The notes under the pieces: generated by a model
What the model was told of the DNA's origin: nothing
Database searches by the model: none
Seen by the model: only the letters and a program-made list of their open reading frames with translations
In this document: piece after piece, positions 55,868 through 64,000 of the stretch
Position numbering within the stretch: position 1 is the stretch's first letter
How the letters are laid out: each line of letters opens with the position of its first letter
Program-made: the position numbers and the translations under genes
Assembly: GCA_963848195.1 (NCBI GenBank)
Contig: CAWKCY010000005.1
Coordinates: forward strand, 248,001-312,000
Direction of reading: 5' to 3'
DNA length: 64,000 nucleotides
Source of the DNA: CAVQBP01 sp963848195
Lineage (GTDB): Bacteria > Bacteroidota > Ignavibacteria > Ignavibacteriales > Ignavibacteriaceae

Positions 55868-58275
55868 TTTGTTTCTACAAAAACCATTTTATCTAGATTA
55901 AAGAGATCACCATCAACAACAAGCTTCAGAACATGCATGCCAGCATCAAGTTTTATTTTGTGTTTTATAACTTCCCAATTTTGAAATCCTTTGGTATCCG
56001 GGATTGAAATAATCCCTGTTTTGTCTGAGCCATCGCATTCGAGATGCAGTTTTCCGCTATTGTAAGATGATGCTACATTAAATGAAATCTGGTACGATGC
56101 AGATTTATTAACGTTTACTGTATATTTCAACCACTCTCCAGTACGGGTCCAACCCAATGTATAGCCGCCGGTTGAACAAGTATCAATATCCACACCTTCA
56201 TTTGAGCGGTATCGCCCGCCTTGATTTATTTCATCTGAATCGTAATATGCATCCCCCGGGCAGCCGTTATCATAATCTTCAGTTTCAATTGTACACGGAA
56301 TTGTATGGGGTTTAAAAGATTCTTGTTTCGTCTCGCAGACTTCCATCAACTTCCATTTATAAGAAGAACCATTTTTCGAATTGAGTAACACAGCCTTATT
56401 CCCTTCAGCGAGAAAGTTATTTTTTACTGATAATAACATATCTGGAAATTGCTTATTTGATATTTTGTATAATCCGTTATGAGCATCTTCGATTTTCCAG
56501 AATTGGTTCTCTTTCTCATTATTATTTGAAATAAAAAAATCATGATCGGAAATACTGCACTCTAATACTTTTTGATCATCTTTACGGTTCAGAATTTTAT
56601 ATATTCCTTTACCTAGTGATTCCAGCTTCCACTGGTTTGGAATGTTTTTTCTTTTACCTGTAAGTGTTAAATCCGAACCGAGCACCAAACTACCTGTGTT
56701 ATTACCCGGAACAATATAATAATGCGGAGTGCAGTTAAGGTCGATATAATTATCAAGTGGTTGAATTTTTCCATCAAAATTAAATTTTAAAACATATGCC
56801 ATTTCTTCGAATGATTTTTCGGGAAGACTGACTATTAATCCATTTGAATCTTGATTAAAATTCAGCGGCATGTATTTTCCGGCTTCGTCATTTATAAGTT
56901 CAACTGTTTCCAAATTACTTAAATTGATTCTATCTGATGATAATGATTTTAGAGTAACTTCTTTTTCATCTTTTTCCCAACCCATTAAAATTGCATAAAG
57001 TGTTGTATTATCTTTAGACCTGGTAAATCGTATATCTTTTGCTGTTCCCTCGGTAGGAGCCATCATTACACCATGCGCAGCTCCCATTTTTGTAGGGCCT
57101 TCCCCGTATTTTTCCCATGCACGGGTTGCATATATTGCTTCACCATATTTTTTAAGCCAGTCACCCATGGCTAGTAAAACGTCCTTTTGTTCCTGAGGTA
57201 TTGTGCCATCGGACTTAGGAGAGATATTGAGCACCATATTTCCATTTTTACTTATTCTGTCTATCATTGCATGAAGAACCTGTTTCTTAGAATAATATTC
57301 GATTCCTTCGGTATAGCACCAACTAGACGAACTAATGGCATCATCAGTAAGCCAGTAATTATCGGTAATATCCGGCGGACCTCCGCGTTCATAATCAAGC
57401 ACTGCACATTTAGTATTCAAACCATCTTTAAATGTGGCTACAACAGGTTTGTTCCATCCGGCTGCTTTATTATAGTAGTAAGCTAAAAATTGTAAAAGAA
57501 TCGGCTGCGAAATAATATGCAGATTGAAATCCTGATAAATGATATCGGGTTTATAATTGTCTATTATTTCTTTATGCTTGGCTAACCAATAAGCTTCATT
57601 TTTTTCTTTACCTTGCTGCCCAAAAAGTTTTTGAAGTTTTGGATCATCTGTTTTAGGTACTGCTTCATAATATCCTGTAATGTTGTATGCATGATGCATC
57701 GAAAGCATTACCTTCATGTTTTTTTTCCGGAAAGTATCTGTTAATAATTCAACAAGATCAATCTTAGGCCCTAGATCTTTTACATTCCATGGATTAACCT
57801 TGCTTGCCCACATAGAAATACCGTCGTGATGTTCGGCTACAGGCCCGGCAAATCTTGCCCCGGCATCTGCAAACAACTGAGCCCATTCATTAGGATCGAA
57901 TTTTCCACCTTCGGATTTAAGCTTTGGTGCAAACTGTACAAAATTACCTTTTTTATCTTTGGCACCTGTGAGGAAGTAATAGTATGGCCATTCTGATGGA
58001 TCGCCGTATGTTTCTATGTGATGCTTATTTTCCGGCGAACCTTTGATATACATGTTGCGGGGATACCATTCGTTCCCAAATGCTGGAACAGTATAAACTC
58101 CCCAGTGAAAATATATACCAAACTTAGCATCTTTGAACCACTCTGGAACAGGGTTCACTTTCTCTAATGAAGTAAAGTTTGGTTGAAATTCTTGCTTTTG
58201 AATTTGTGCAGTGATTTTACCTATCATCACTATAATAGATAGCAAAACCGCAGCTAAAAGTGCTTTTGTTTTCAT
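55864..58275 (-). CDS. GH29 alpha-L-fucosidase with RICIN-like and CBM6 domains
   Basis: About 803 residues. Signal peptide MKTKALLAAVLLSIIVMIG; GH29 barrel with FGIYFHWGVYTVPAFGNEWY, AEHHDGISMWAS and nucleophile Asp in DIIYQDFNLH; then a beta-sandwich (about 370-520), a RICIN-type beta-trefoil (about 525-655, QWKLESLGKGIYKI and QFWKIEDAHNGLYKI) and a C-terminal CBM6 (CTIETEDYDNGCPGDAYYD, GWTRTGEWLKYTVNV). It should release terminal L-fucose. I chose ATG 58273-58275; the longer TTG start would put 11 residues before the signal peptide. The fucU operon 20 kb downstream could use the product. Confidence 0.9.
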   Translation of the reverse strand: MKTKALLAAVLLSIIVMIGKITAQIQKQEFQPNFTSLEKVNPVPEWFKDAKFGIYFHWGVYTVPAFGNEWYPRNMYIKGSPENKHHIETYGDPSEWPYYYFLTGAKDKKGNFVQFAPKLKSEGGKFDPNEWAQLFADAGARFAGPVAEHHDGISMWASKVNPWNVKDLGPKIDLVELLTDTFRKKNMKVMLSMHHAYNITGYYEAVPKTDDPKLQKLFGQQGKEKNEAYWLAKHKEIIDNYKPDIIYQDFNLHIISQPILLQFLAYYYNKAAGWNKPVVATFKDGLNTKCAVLDYERGGPPDITDNYWLTDDAISSSSWCYTEGIEYYSKKQVLHAMIDRISKNGNMVLNISPKSDGTIPQEQKDVLLAMGDWLKKYGEAIYATRAWEKYGEGPTKMGAAHGVMMAPTEGTAKDIRFTRSKDNTTLYAILMGWEKDEKEVTLKSLSSDRINLSNLETVELINDEAGKYMPLNFNQDSNGLIVSLPEKSFEEMAYVLKFNFDGKIQPLDNYIDLNCTPHYYIVPGNNTGSLVLGSDLTLTGKRKNIPNQWKLESLGKGIYKILNRKDDQKVLECSISDHDFFISNNNEKENQFWKIEDAHNGLYKISNKQFPDMLLSVKNNFLAEGNKAVLLNSKNGSSYKWKLMEVCETKQESFKPHTIPCTIETEDYDNGCPGDAYYDSDEINQGGRYRSNEGVDIDTCSTGGYTLGWTRTGEWLKYTVNVNKSASYQISFNVASSYNSGKLHLECDGSDKTGIISIPDTKGFQNWEVIKHKIKLDAGMHVLKLVVDGDLFNLDKMVFVETK

Positions 58276-58379
58276 ATGTATTAAGCTCTCAATTAATAGA
58301 TTATACAAATCACTTCAAAATAATTCACAATATTGCTGATTTAGAATTCTTTAACCCAATTCTAAATTGTACATTTCCA

Positions 58380-60800
58380 TTAAAGTTTAACTACTACCTT
58401 TTTACCTTTAAAGGTAACCACTTTATCAAACATTTTACCTGAATTAATTCCGACGCCTTTGTTATTTTCCACACTAACAACGTTAAACTTATATTGAGCA
58501 AGCATACCTGGGAAAAATCCTTTCTGGTCGCTGATAGTTAAAGTTTTTTTCGCATCATCCCATTTGAAGGTTATTGTAGAATAAATTCCTTTCTCATAAT
58601 CATAGTTATCGTTTTCATCTTCATATAGTGTAAATTCACCATCAGACCCGGGATAAATTCGTATTTCAAGATTATCCCATTTTTTTTCAGTGGCATATTG
58701 CACTTTAGGACCTATAGGAAGTATGGAACCTGCTTTAACAAATAAGGGCATAATGTCAATGGGTGTTTTTTTGTTTATAGTCTGTCCGCCTTTCAATATT
58801 TCACCTGTCCAAAAATCAATCCAATCTGTTCCTTTAGGCAGATAAACATTTACACTTTTTATCTTGCTGAAATCTCCAGCTTTGGTAGTATCATTATTGT
58901 GGACAACTATCTTTGAATACATTGGGGTAGTTACTGGACAGACGAGTAGCGACTTACCAAACATATATTCATTATTGATATCCAACGCATTTTTATCATT
59001 TGCAAAATCCATAACAAGAGCACGCATCATAGTCGATTGATTAGTAGTAACATCCCATGAAGTAGAATAAATATAGGGCAGCAGCCTGTAACGCAGATTT
59101 ATGTATTTATCAATCGCATCATAAATCTTATCGCCTTTTTTACCGAATTGATAAATTTCGCGGGGAGCATCTGTCCCGTGAGATCGCATCATTGGACAGA
59201 AAGCACCGAACTGTATCCAGCGGGCATACAACTCACAGTAATTCGCATCATCCAGTTTTTGTGGAAAGTTCCATAGGAAAAATCCACCGATGTCGCTGTT
59301 CCAATAAGGAATATTGCTGAGTGAAAAGTTTAATCCTGCAGAAATTTGATCTCTTAAAGCCCTCCATGATGCTACAACATCGCCTGACCAGGTGTTTGCG
59401 CCGTAACGCTGCTGACCTGCAAAAGCCGAACGTGTAAGAATAAAAACACGCTTATCGGAGGTTTCAGAACGCTGGTGAGTGTATACACCGCCTACTGTCA
59501 TCAAAGGGAAAGCATTTCGAACTTTGCGGAATGAACCAAGATATGTTTTGTTATCAAAATCGGAAGGTTTAACATTTAAGTGATCTGGTTCCGATGAATC
59601 CATCCACCATCCGTCAATTCCAAGCAAAAATATTCCCTTATTTAAATACTTCCAATAAATATCGCGGGCTTCTGGATTGAAAGGATCATAAACTCTAACA
59701 CCTGAAGGATAATCCATTCTTGGCGGCCACTTTTGTGAACCTGACAAAGGCCAAGTTTGAAAATCCATAAGAGCGCCTATTTTATCCAATTCTTTATATT
59801 GTTTGGTTTTGGGGCCAAAGGAATTCCAGATTGATATTAACATATGTGCATTTAGTTTGTGTACATCATTAACCATTTTTTGTGGATTGTAAAAATCCAC
59901 ATTGAGGAAGTCCATAGCATTCCATAAGTAATTGTTGCCCCAATACTGCCAATCCTGAATTATTCCATCGAGCGGAACTCCCAATTCCCGGTACTTTTTA
60001 ACAACCTCAACCAACTCATCCTGACCTTTATAGCGTTCTTTGCTTTGAAAGTAACCAAAAGTCCATAACGGGAACATCGGTACCTGACCGGTTAAACTAC
60101 GCATTTCGGAAATTACTCCATCGGCATTACCTCCAAACATAAAATAATAATCTATACAATTACCGACATCTGATTTGAACGATGTACTGTCCGTGTTATC
60201 AACGAAAAGTGTAGGGGAATAATTATCCCAAAACAATCCGTAACCCTTTACAGAGATGAAAAAAGGTATATAGTCATCAGTATTTCCTTGTATCATATGT
60301 AAAGTATCATTACGTTTATTCATTTTCCCTTTCTGCTGTTGTCCCAATCCGTAAATGGCTTCATCTTTATCCAAAGCAAAAGATTGGCTTACACTGTAGG
60401 TTTTTACACCTGCATCGTTAAAATCCGTAAATGCAGCACCTGCTGCTTTCTCATTTAATAACGGCTTACTTGCAGGAGTTGAAAAAGAGATTTTACCATT
60501 TATCAGATTCAGTTCCACCTGAATGCCCTTACTTTTCAAGAAAAGATTATCACCCTCCTGATTTATACTAAAATCAGTTTTTTGAGGAGTATCAACAACT
60601 GAAAGACTTTTTTTCTCAAAAGTTTTTCCAACAGGCAATTTCAGTATTCTAACCGTAGAGGAATTATAAAATTGAATTTTAACTTCGATGGAATTGATTT
60701 CTGCTTTTATACCCGAATCATTTTTTTGATACGATTGAGCTTTACTGGTAATCATCATAGCATATACAAATAAGACAATTATTAAAAATTTTTCCCTCAT
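58380..60800 (-). CDS. GH31 glycosidase, second copy
   Basis: An 806-residue secreted GH31 enzyme without the PA14 insert of the 45152-47764 protein. FPLWTFGYFQSKERYKGQ, GIDGWWMDSSEPDHLN (catalytic Asp) and TWSGDVVASWRALRDQISAG mark the barrel, and the C-terminal beta-domain with LYEDENDNYDYEKG is nearly the same as in the other copy. Both are of the alpha-xylosidase-like group. The pair probably splits substrates, for instance xyloglucan oligosaccharides of different decoration. It lies 104 bases upstream of GH29. Confidence 0.86.
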   Translation of the reverse strand: MREKFLIIVLFVYAMMITSKAQSYQKNDSGIKAEINSIEVKIQFYNSSTVRILKLPVGKTFEKKSLSVVDTPQKTDFSINQEGDNLFLKSKGIQVELNLINGKISFSTPASKPLLNEKAAGAAFTDFNDAGVKTYSVSQSFALDKDEAIYGLGQQQKGKMNKRNDTLHMIQGNTDDYIPFFISVKGYGLFWDNYSPTLFVDNTDSTSFKSDVGNCIDYYFMFGGNADGVISEMRSLTGQVPMFPLWTFGYFQSKERYKGQDELVEVVKKYRELGVPLDGIIQDWQYWGNNYLWNAMDFLNVDFYNPQKMVNDVHKLNAHMLISIWNSFGPKTKQYKELDKIGALMDFQTWPLSGSQKWPPRMDYPSGVRVYDPFNPEARDIYWKYLNKGIFLLGIDGWWMDSSEPDHLNVKPSDFDNKTYLGSFRKVRNAFPLMTVGGVYTHQRSETSDKRVFILTRSAFAGQQRYGANTWSGDVVASWRALRDQISAGLNFSLSNIPYWNSDIGGFFLWNFPQKLDDANYCELYARWIQFGAFCPMMRSHGTDAPREIYQFGKKGDKIYDAIDKYINLRYRLLPYIYSTSWDVTTNQSTMMRALVMDFANDKNALDINNEYMFGKSLLVCPVTTPMYSKIVVHNNDTTKAGDFSKIKSVNVYLPKGTDWIDFWTGEILKGGQTINKKTPIDIMPLFVKAGSILPIGPKVQYATEKKWDNLEIRIYPGSDGEFTLYEDENDNYDYEKGIYSTITFKWDDAKKTLTISDQKGFFPGMLAQYKFNVVSVENNKGVGINSGKMFDKVVTFKGKKVVVKL

Positions 60801-61068
60801 ATTTTCAATCCTGTTTAATTAGTTTGAACTAACATCTTAATAATCTTCCTTGATTCTATAGGTTAAATAAATTTGATCTTTGATTTACGGACATCAATGC
60901 TTTCCTCTGCCTGAATTAGATTTAATAGTAAAATCACCGTTAAAAAAAATTAGAAATATTAATTTTCTGCATCTTTCAGGGTTTTTTGACAGTCATATTT
61001 TTATTGCTAAAATTATTTTGCCCATGCTTCTCCCTCCGGCGTCCGCTGCCATTTAGAATATGACTAAT

Positions 61069-62532
61069 TTATTTATTTTCTTCTGGTGTCTGCTGTAAAT
61101 CAGGTTGGTTAACATTATAACCCAATAGGGAAAGCATCTTATCACCATATCGCTTTCCAAGCTCCCTATAACCTTCCGCAGTGAAATGCAGATGATCCGG
61201 CGGTCTTGCCGGGCAGCCTGCAGATGAAATAACATATGAATTGGGGATTGTCTCCGGAAGCTCGTCTATGATTTTATTCATGCTTGCACAAGCACCATTC
61301 TCATCGGCATTCACAACTTCACCTGCAAGCAGAGGTACTTTTTCAGCATTGAGATTCAAATCTTTGATCAAATTATCATAAATGACTTTTACTTTGTTTG
61401 GCCAATCTTTATCATCAGTGTTTGATTCTCCCTGATGCAGTAAAATTCCTTTTATAATCCCGTCTTTCTGCGCCAGCTTCGCCATGTTAACAAGATATTG
61501 GTAAGGGTTCCCGTTGTACTGCTTAATTATATTTTTCATCCACGTTGGAGCTGTTGAATCATATGTTTGGTAATTATCTTTGTCGAATAGTTCGATTTTG
61601 CATCCAGCTACCGCAACAACTACTACCCCCACTCTTATGTTCTTGGGCAGATTGGCCACCATTGTTCTGCCAAAATAATCTGCCGGGCAAAGACCGGTGG
61701 AGGGACGGCACAATGGAGGAACAGCTGTATACCAATGTCCCTTTTCCCGGCCAAGTTTTTGGAAATCAACCGCTGCCAACATCTGGAAACGATTATCCAC
61801 ATCTGTCTTGTCCTGCTCTTCAATTCCCGGAAATCCCTCCATATTTGACTGCCCGAAGCAAAGGAAGATATAAAAGTTCTTATCCTGTGAAAAAACTTTT
61901 ACGTTTACTCTTGTTAACTTCATATTAATTTTCTGGTCCATCACATCTGCGACCATATCAATTGTATCATTACCAAGGTATTTACAATTATGGCTTATTT
62001 TCATCCCATTCAAATCGACATCAAACGAAAAATCATTTCCATTAACAACCCCATTAGTTAAATCAATTACACCGATAGAGGAAGAATCCGTACCTGTTAA
62101 TGTATCTCCCTCTACCTTAAAGGTAAATGTTAATTCCATTTCCCCCTGCGGACCGCTAACCATTCCAATCCATTTACCATCAATTTTGGATTCTTTATTT
62201 ATCCGGCTTAATTCCATTGGCTGTTCGCTCCAGGGTAAGCTCAGTTTAATAATATCACTATCCAGTTCACCGGTATGACTTATTACCTGTCCATTAACGT
62301 TAACATCAAATGAAAATTTATTTCCGTTTACTTTTCCGTTTTCAATTGGCAAGGTTCCCATTTCCGAAGTCACATTTCCGCTCAAAGTATCAGTATTTAC
62401 TTTAAAAGTGAAAATTAATTCCATATCTCCGTTTGGCGTGCTCATTTTACCTTTCCAGTCCCCGTCAAGATTTTGGGCTTTGCTGGTTAAATTAAATGAT
62501 AATAACAAAAGGACAGAAATAAATAATTTCAT
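61069..62532 (-). CDS. SASA/CE6-type carbohydrate esterase with duplicated N-terminal domain
   Basis: A 487-residue secreted protein. After signal peptide LFISVLLLLSFNLTSKAQ come two tandem copies of a 90-residue beta-domain (residues 21-111 and 116-206; compare GDMELIFTFKVNTDTLSG with GEMELTFTFKVEGDTLTG). The SASA/SGNH-like esterase follows, with catalytic Ser in CFGQSNMEG and the Asp/His in DHLHFTAEGYRELG, plus LHQGESNTDD. The domain removes acetyl groups from sugars (CE6 or sialate esterase-like); here acetylated xyloglucan or xylan is the likely target. CGGAGAAA precedes the ATG. Confidence 0.82.
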   Translation of the reverse strand: MKLFISVLLLLSFNLTSKAQNLDGDWKGKMSTPNGDMELIFTFKVNTDTLSGNVTSEMGTLPIENGKVNGNKFSFDVNVNGQVISHTGELDSDIIKLSLPWSEQPMELSRINKESKIDGKWIGMVSGPQGEMELTFTFKVEGDTLTGTDSSSIGVIDLTNGVVNGNDFSFDVDLNGMKISHNCKYLGNDTIDMVADVMDQKINMKLTRVNVKVFSQDKNFYIFLCFGQSNMEGFPGIEEQDKTDVDNRFQMLAAVDFQKLGREKGHWYTAVPPLCRPSTGLCPADYFGRTMVANLPKNIRVGVVVVAVAGCKIELFDKDNYQTYDSTAPTWMKNIIKQYNGNPYQYLVNMAKLAQKDGIIKGILLHQGESNTDDKDWPNKVKVIYDNLIKDLNLNAEKVPLLAGEVVNADENGACASMNKIIDELPETIPNSYVISSAGCPARPPDHLHFTAEGYRELGKRYGDKMLSLLGYNVNQPDLQQTPEENK

Positions 62533-62709
62533 ATTTTCTCCGTTTGTTTTTTAGGTTGTTGTTAAGCTTTAGGTGTTCTAAACTTTCCATTTTATGTCAC
62601 CGGGGAATTCTTTACTTCAGAAATCTTTTTTGTAAATAATCCTGAGGGAAGATCATTCAGGTTAATCACTCGTAATAATCAACTGCAGTTGTTCTTTTTG
62701 TTTTAATAA

Positions 62710-64000
62710 TTAAGCTATATCTACAACAAAATATGGCTGCTGTGTCAGCTTTGCATTTAAGCCCGGATATAACCATGCATTATTCGGTTTGTCTCTAAGC
62801 TCAAAATAATATTGTATAGGATACTGCGTGTTTGTGTAATCAGCCGGTATTATTCCTTTATAACTTTTACCCGTATGTTTCATTTCAACTGTTTTAAATC
62901 TTTCAGCATGATTTACATGACGATAATACAATAACATCGATTTAATATTCTTATCAACTGATATTTCCAAATTGATAGGTTCACCAACTTTAAAACTTTT
63001 CGGCTGTTTATGATGACAAACTGCAAAATCACGATGAGGTCGTCCCAGAGCTTCCGATATTGCCGCCTGCACATTATCAGGTTGAGCAGCTTTGATAGCC
63101 GGAGTCTGTTTTAATATCTTCTTCATAAAATCAATATCTTCATCTATTGCAGGCAGACGGTCCAGCCAATGCCCACGCAGTACATCAAGCTCACTTACGG
63201 TAATATCATGTTTATAGACATCCCTGGCAATTTCAGAAACTTCAATCCAATAGTTCCTTGCCTTTTGATAAGTTTTTATTGATAATTCCAGTGCATTTCG
63301 ATCACCGCTTTGCCTGAAGATTCCGAACAGCAGGCCGGCTCTGAATTTACATCCGAAGAAATGTCCCAAACCTGCTGCTATAGACACATCAATTTCCATA
63401 CGGCGGAACTCAGGTTTATAAATTCCCTTAAATTTGGCTTTTGCATCTGCAAGATCTTTTTCAGCCGCATCGGCTAAATCTTCTATCCATTGCGCATATT
63501 CTATTGGAGTATATTTACCGCTGCGTTTACCCCTTAACATTTCATCCGCAAAATCATTGATCCGCATGAACAATTGAGGATCCATAGGGCTGACATTGCC
63601 AAATACTTTTGGAGAAGGTGTATCAAAAAAAGGATTTTCATTATTCGGATCGGCTATAGATAGATTGGTATAAATCTCAGGCCAATATAGATTGTTTGCA
63701 GCAGAAACCCCGTGCGCTGTCAGCACAATTGGAAGTATAGGAAATACGTTCGAAAGAGCTGATTCAACTGCTTCTGCTCCTCCCCTAAATCGCCTTACTA
63801 GAAACCGTCGCCAAATATGAGGTTCGGTATCAGGATTATAAGCCAGTCTGCCAAAAATTCTATAACTATAAAGATATTTTTCCCAATCCCATTTTGGTTT
63901 TAACGTTTTATCCAGATAAGCACAACGACCACCTGCAATACCGGATCCGCGGCGGCCTTTAAATGACAGTGGTTCCATAAGTTCAGCTCCAAGACTGCCG
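62710..64000 (-). CDS. C-terminal part of a large unrecognised protein, cut by the right edge
   Basis: Some 430 residues of the C-terminal part of a larger protein; the frame stays open through the right edge (GSLGAELMEPLSFKGRR). The internal Met at 63976-63978 is probably not the start. An alpha-helical region (WDWEKYLYSYRIFGRLAYNP, DPQLFMRINDFADEMLRGK, EYAQWIEDLADAAEK, LRGHWLDRLPAIDEDIDFM) is followed by a small beta-domain (FKVGEPINLEISVDKNIKSM, YPIQYYFELRD). I do not recognise the family; proteins with this helical end may have an N-terminal glycoside hydrolase-like part, which would fit the locus. Confidence 0.55.
   Translation of the reverse strand, partial: GSLGAELMEPLSFKGRRGSGIAGGRCAYLDKTLKPKWDWEKYLYSYRIFGRLAYNPDTEPHIWRRFLVRRFRGGAEAVESALSNVFPILPIVLTAHGVSAANNLYWPEIYTNLSIADPNNENPFFDTPSPKVFGNVSPMDPQLFMRINDFADEMLRGKRSGKYTPIEYAQWIEDLADAAEKDLADAKAKFKGIYKPEFRRMEIDVSIAAGLGHFFGCKFRAGLLFGIFRQSGDRNALELSIKTYQKARNYWIEVSEIARDVYKHDITVSELDVLRGHWLDRLPAIDEDIDFMKKILKQTPAIKAAQPDNVQAAISEALGRPHRDFAVCHHKQPKSFKVGEPINLEISVDKNIKSMLLYYRHVNHAERFKTVEMKHTGKSYKGIIPADYTNTQYPIQYYFELRDKPNNAWLYPGLNAKLTQQPYFVVDIA

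Noticed and set aside
1..64000. tRNA, rRNA, riboswitch or prophage genes
   Set aside because: I looked for conserved T-arm, 16S/23S and common riboswitch core strings and for integrase, capsid or terminase genes and saw none; a covariance-model search would be needed to exclude small RNAs.

Overview
This AT-rich window (roughly one-third G+C by eye) looks like a chromosome segment of an anaerobe or facultative anaerobe in the Ignavibacteria / Bacteroidota-Chlorobiota group. This is inference from gene content: a fused CcoN-CcoO cbb3 oxidase with a single-haem CcoP, a DUF2723 membrane protein, tandem Wzi-like outer-membrane proteins, a multi-SLBB polysaccharide export protein and a dense set of secreted glycoside hydrolases. 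Unlike classical Bacteroidetes, many genes carry clear Shine-Dalgarno sequences. No rRNA, tRNA, CRISPR array, transposase or prophage gene was found.

Layout. (1) 1-11958, minus strand: extracellular polysaccharide export, with two Wzi-like proteins, the SLBB export protein, a Wzz-type chain-length protein, a Wzx flippase and glf running off the left edge, plus a DUF885 lipoprotein and a family 2 glycosyltransferase. (2) 12455-16934, plus strand: a small charged protein, a DUF2723 membrane protein and a family 9 glycosyltransferase. (3) 17231-23790: a RES-Xre toxin-antitoxin pair, a LOG-like protein, an aldo/keto reductase, a DUF4097 repeat protein, a TonB-plug-type outer-membrane protein and HU. 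(4) 23831-32311, minus strand: a cbb3 oxidase operon, ccoI-S-NO-Q-P-G-H-safE; ccoS is a short gene with no standard start codon. (5) 32892-34659, plus strand: an ABC exporter. (6) 34865-64000, minus strand: about 29 kb of carbohydrate utilisation genes.

Region 6 encodes, in transcription order, an unrecognised large protein cut by the right edge, a SASA-type esterase, GH31, GH29 (with RICIN and CBM6 domains), GH43, a CBM48-CE1 esterase, GH3 (PA14), GH2, GH31 (PA14), GH51, GH39, aldose 1-epimerase, a sodium/sugar symporter, a LacI regulator, an aldo/keto reductase, a zinc alcohol dehydrogenase and an L-fucose mutarotase. Together these would remove xylose, galactose, fucose, arabinose and acetyl groups, and oxidise L-fucose. 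That fits fucosylated, acetylated xyloglucan, with overlap to arabinoxylan. No SusC/SusD pair and no obvious backbone-cleaving endoglucanase lie in the window.

Two features cut across regions. At least nine single-base indels break otherwise intact genes, most being one extra base; the two wzi paralogues become exactly the same length once two extra bases are removed. This points to sequence errors more than decay. The intergenic spaces are also full of short palindromic and tandem repeats of several recurring families. I did not find a convincing wholly new multi-gene system. The best leads are the xyloglucan/fucose locus with its unrecognised edge protein, the interleaved inverted repeats at 11043-11251, the weak start codons of the cbb3 assembly genes and the symporter scar behind fucU.
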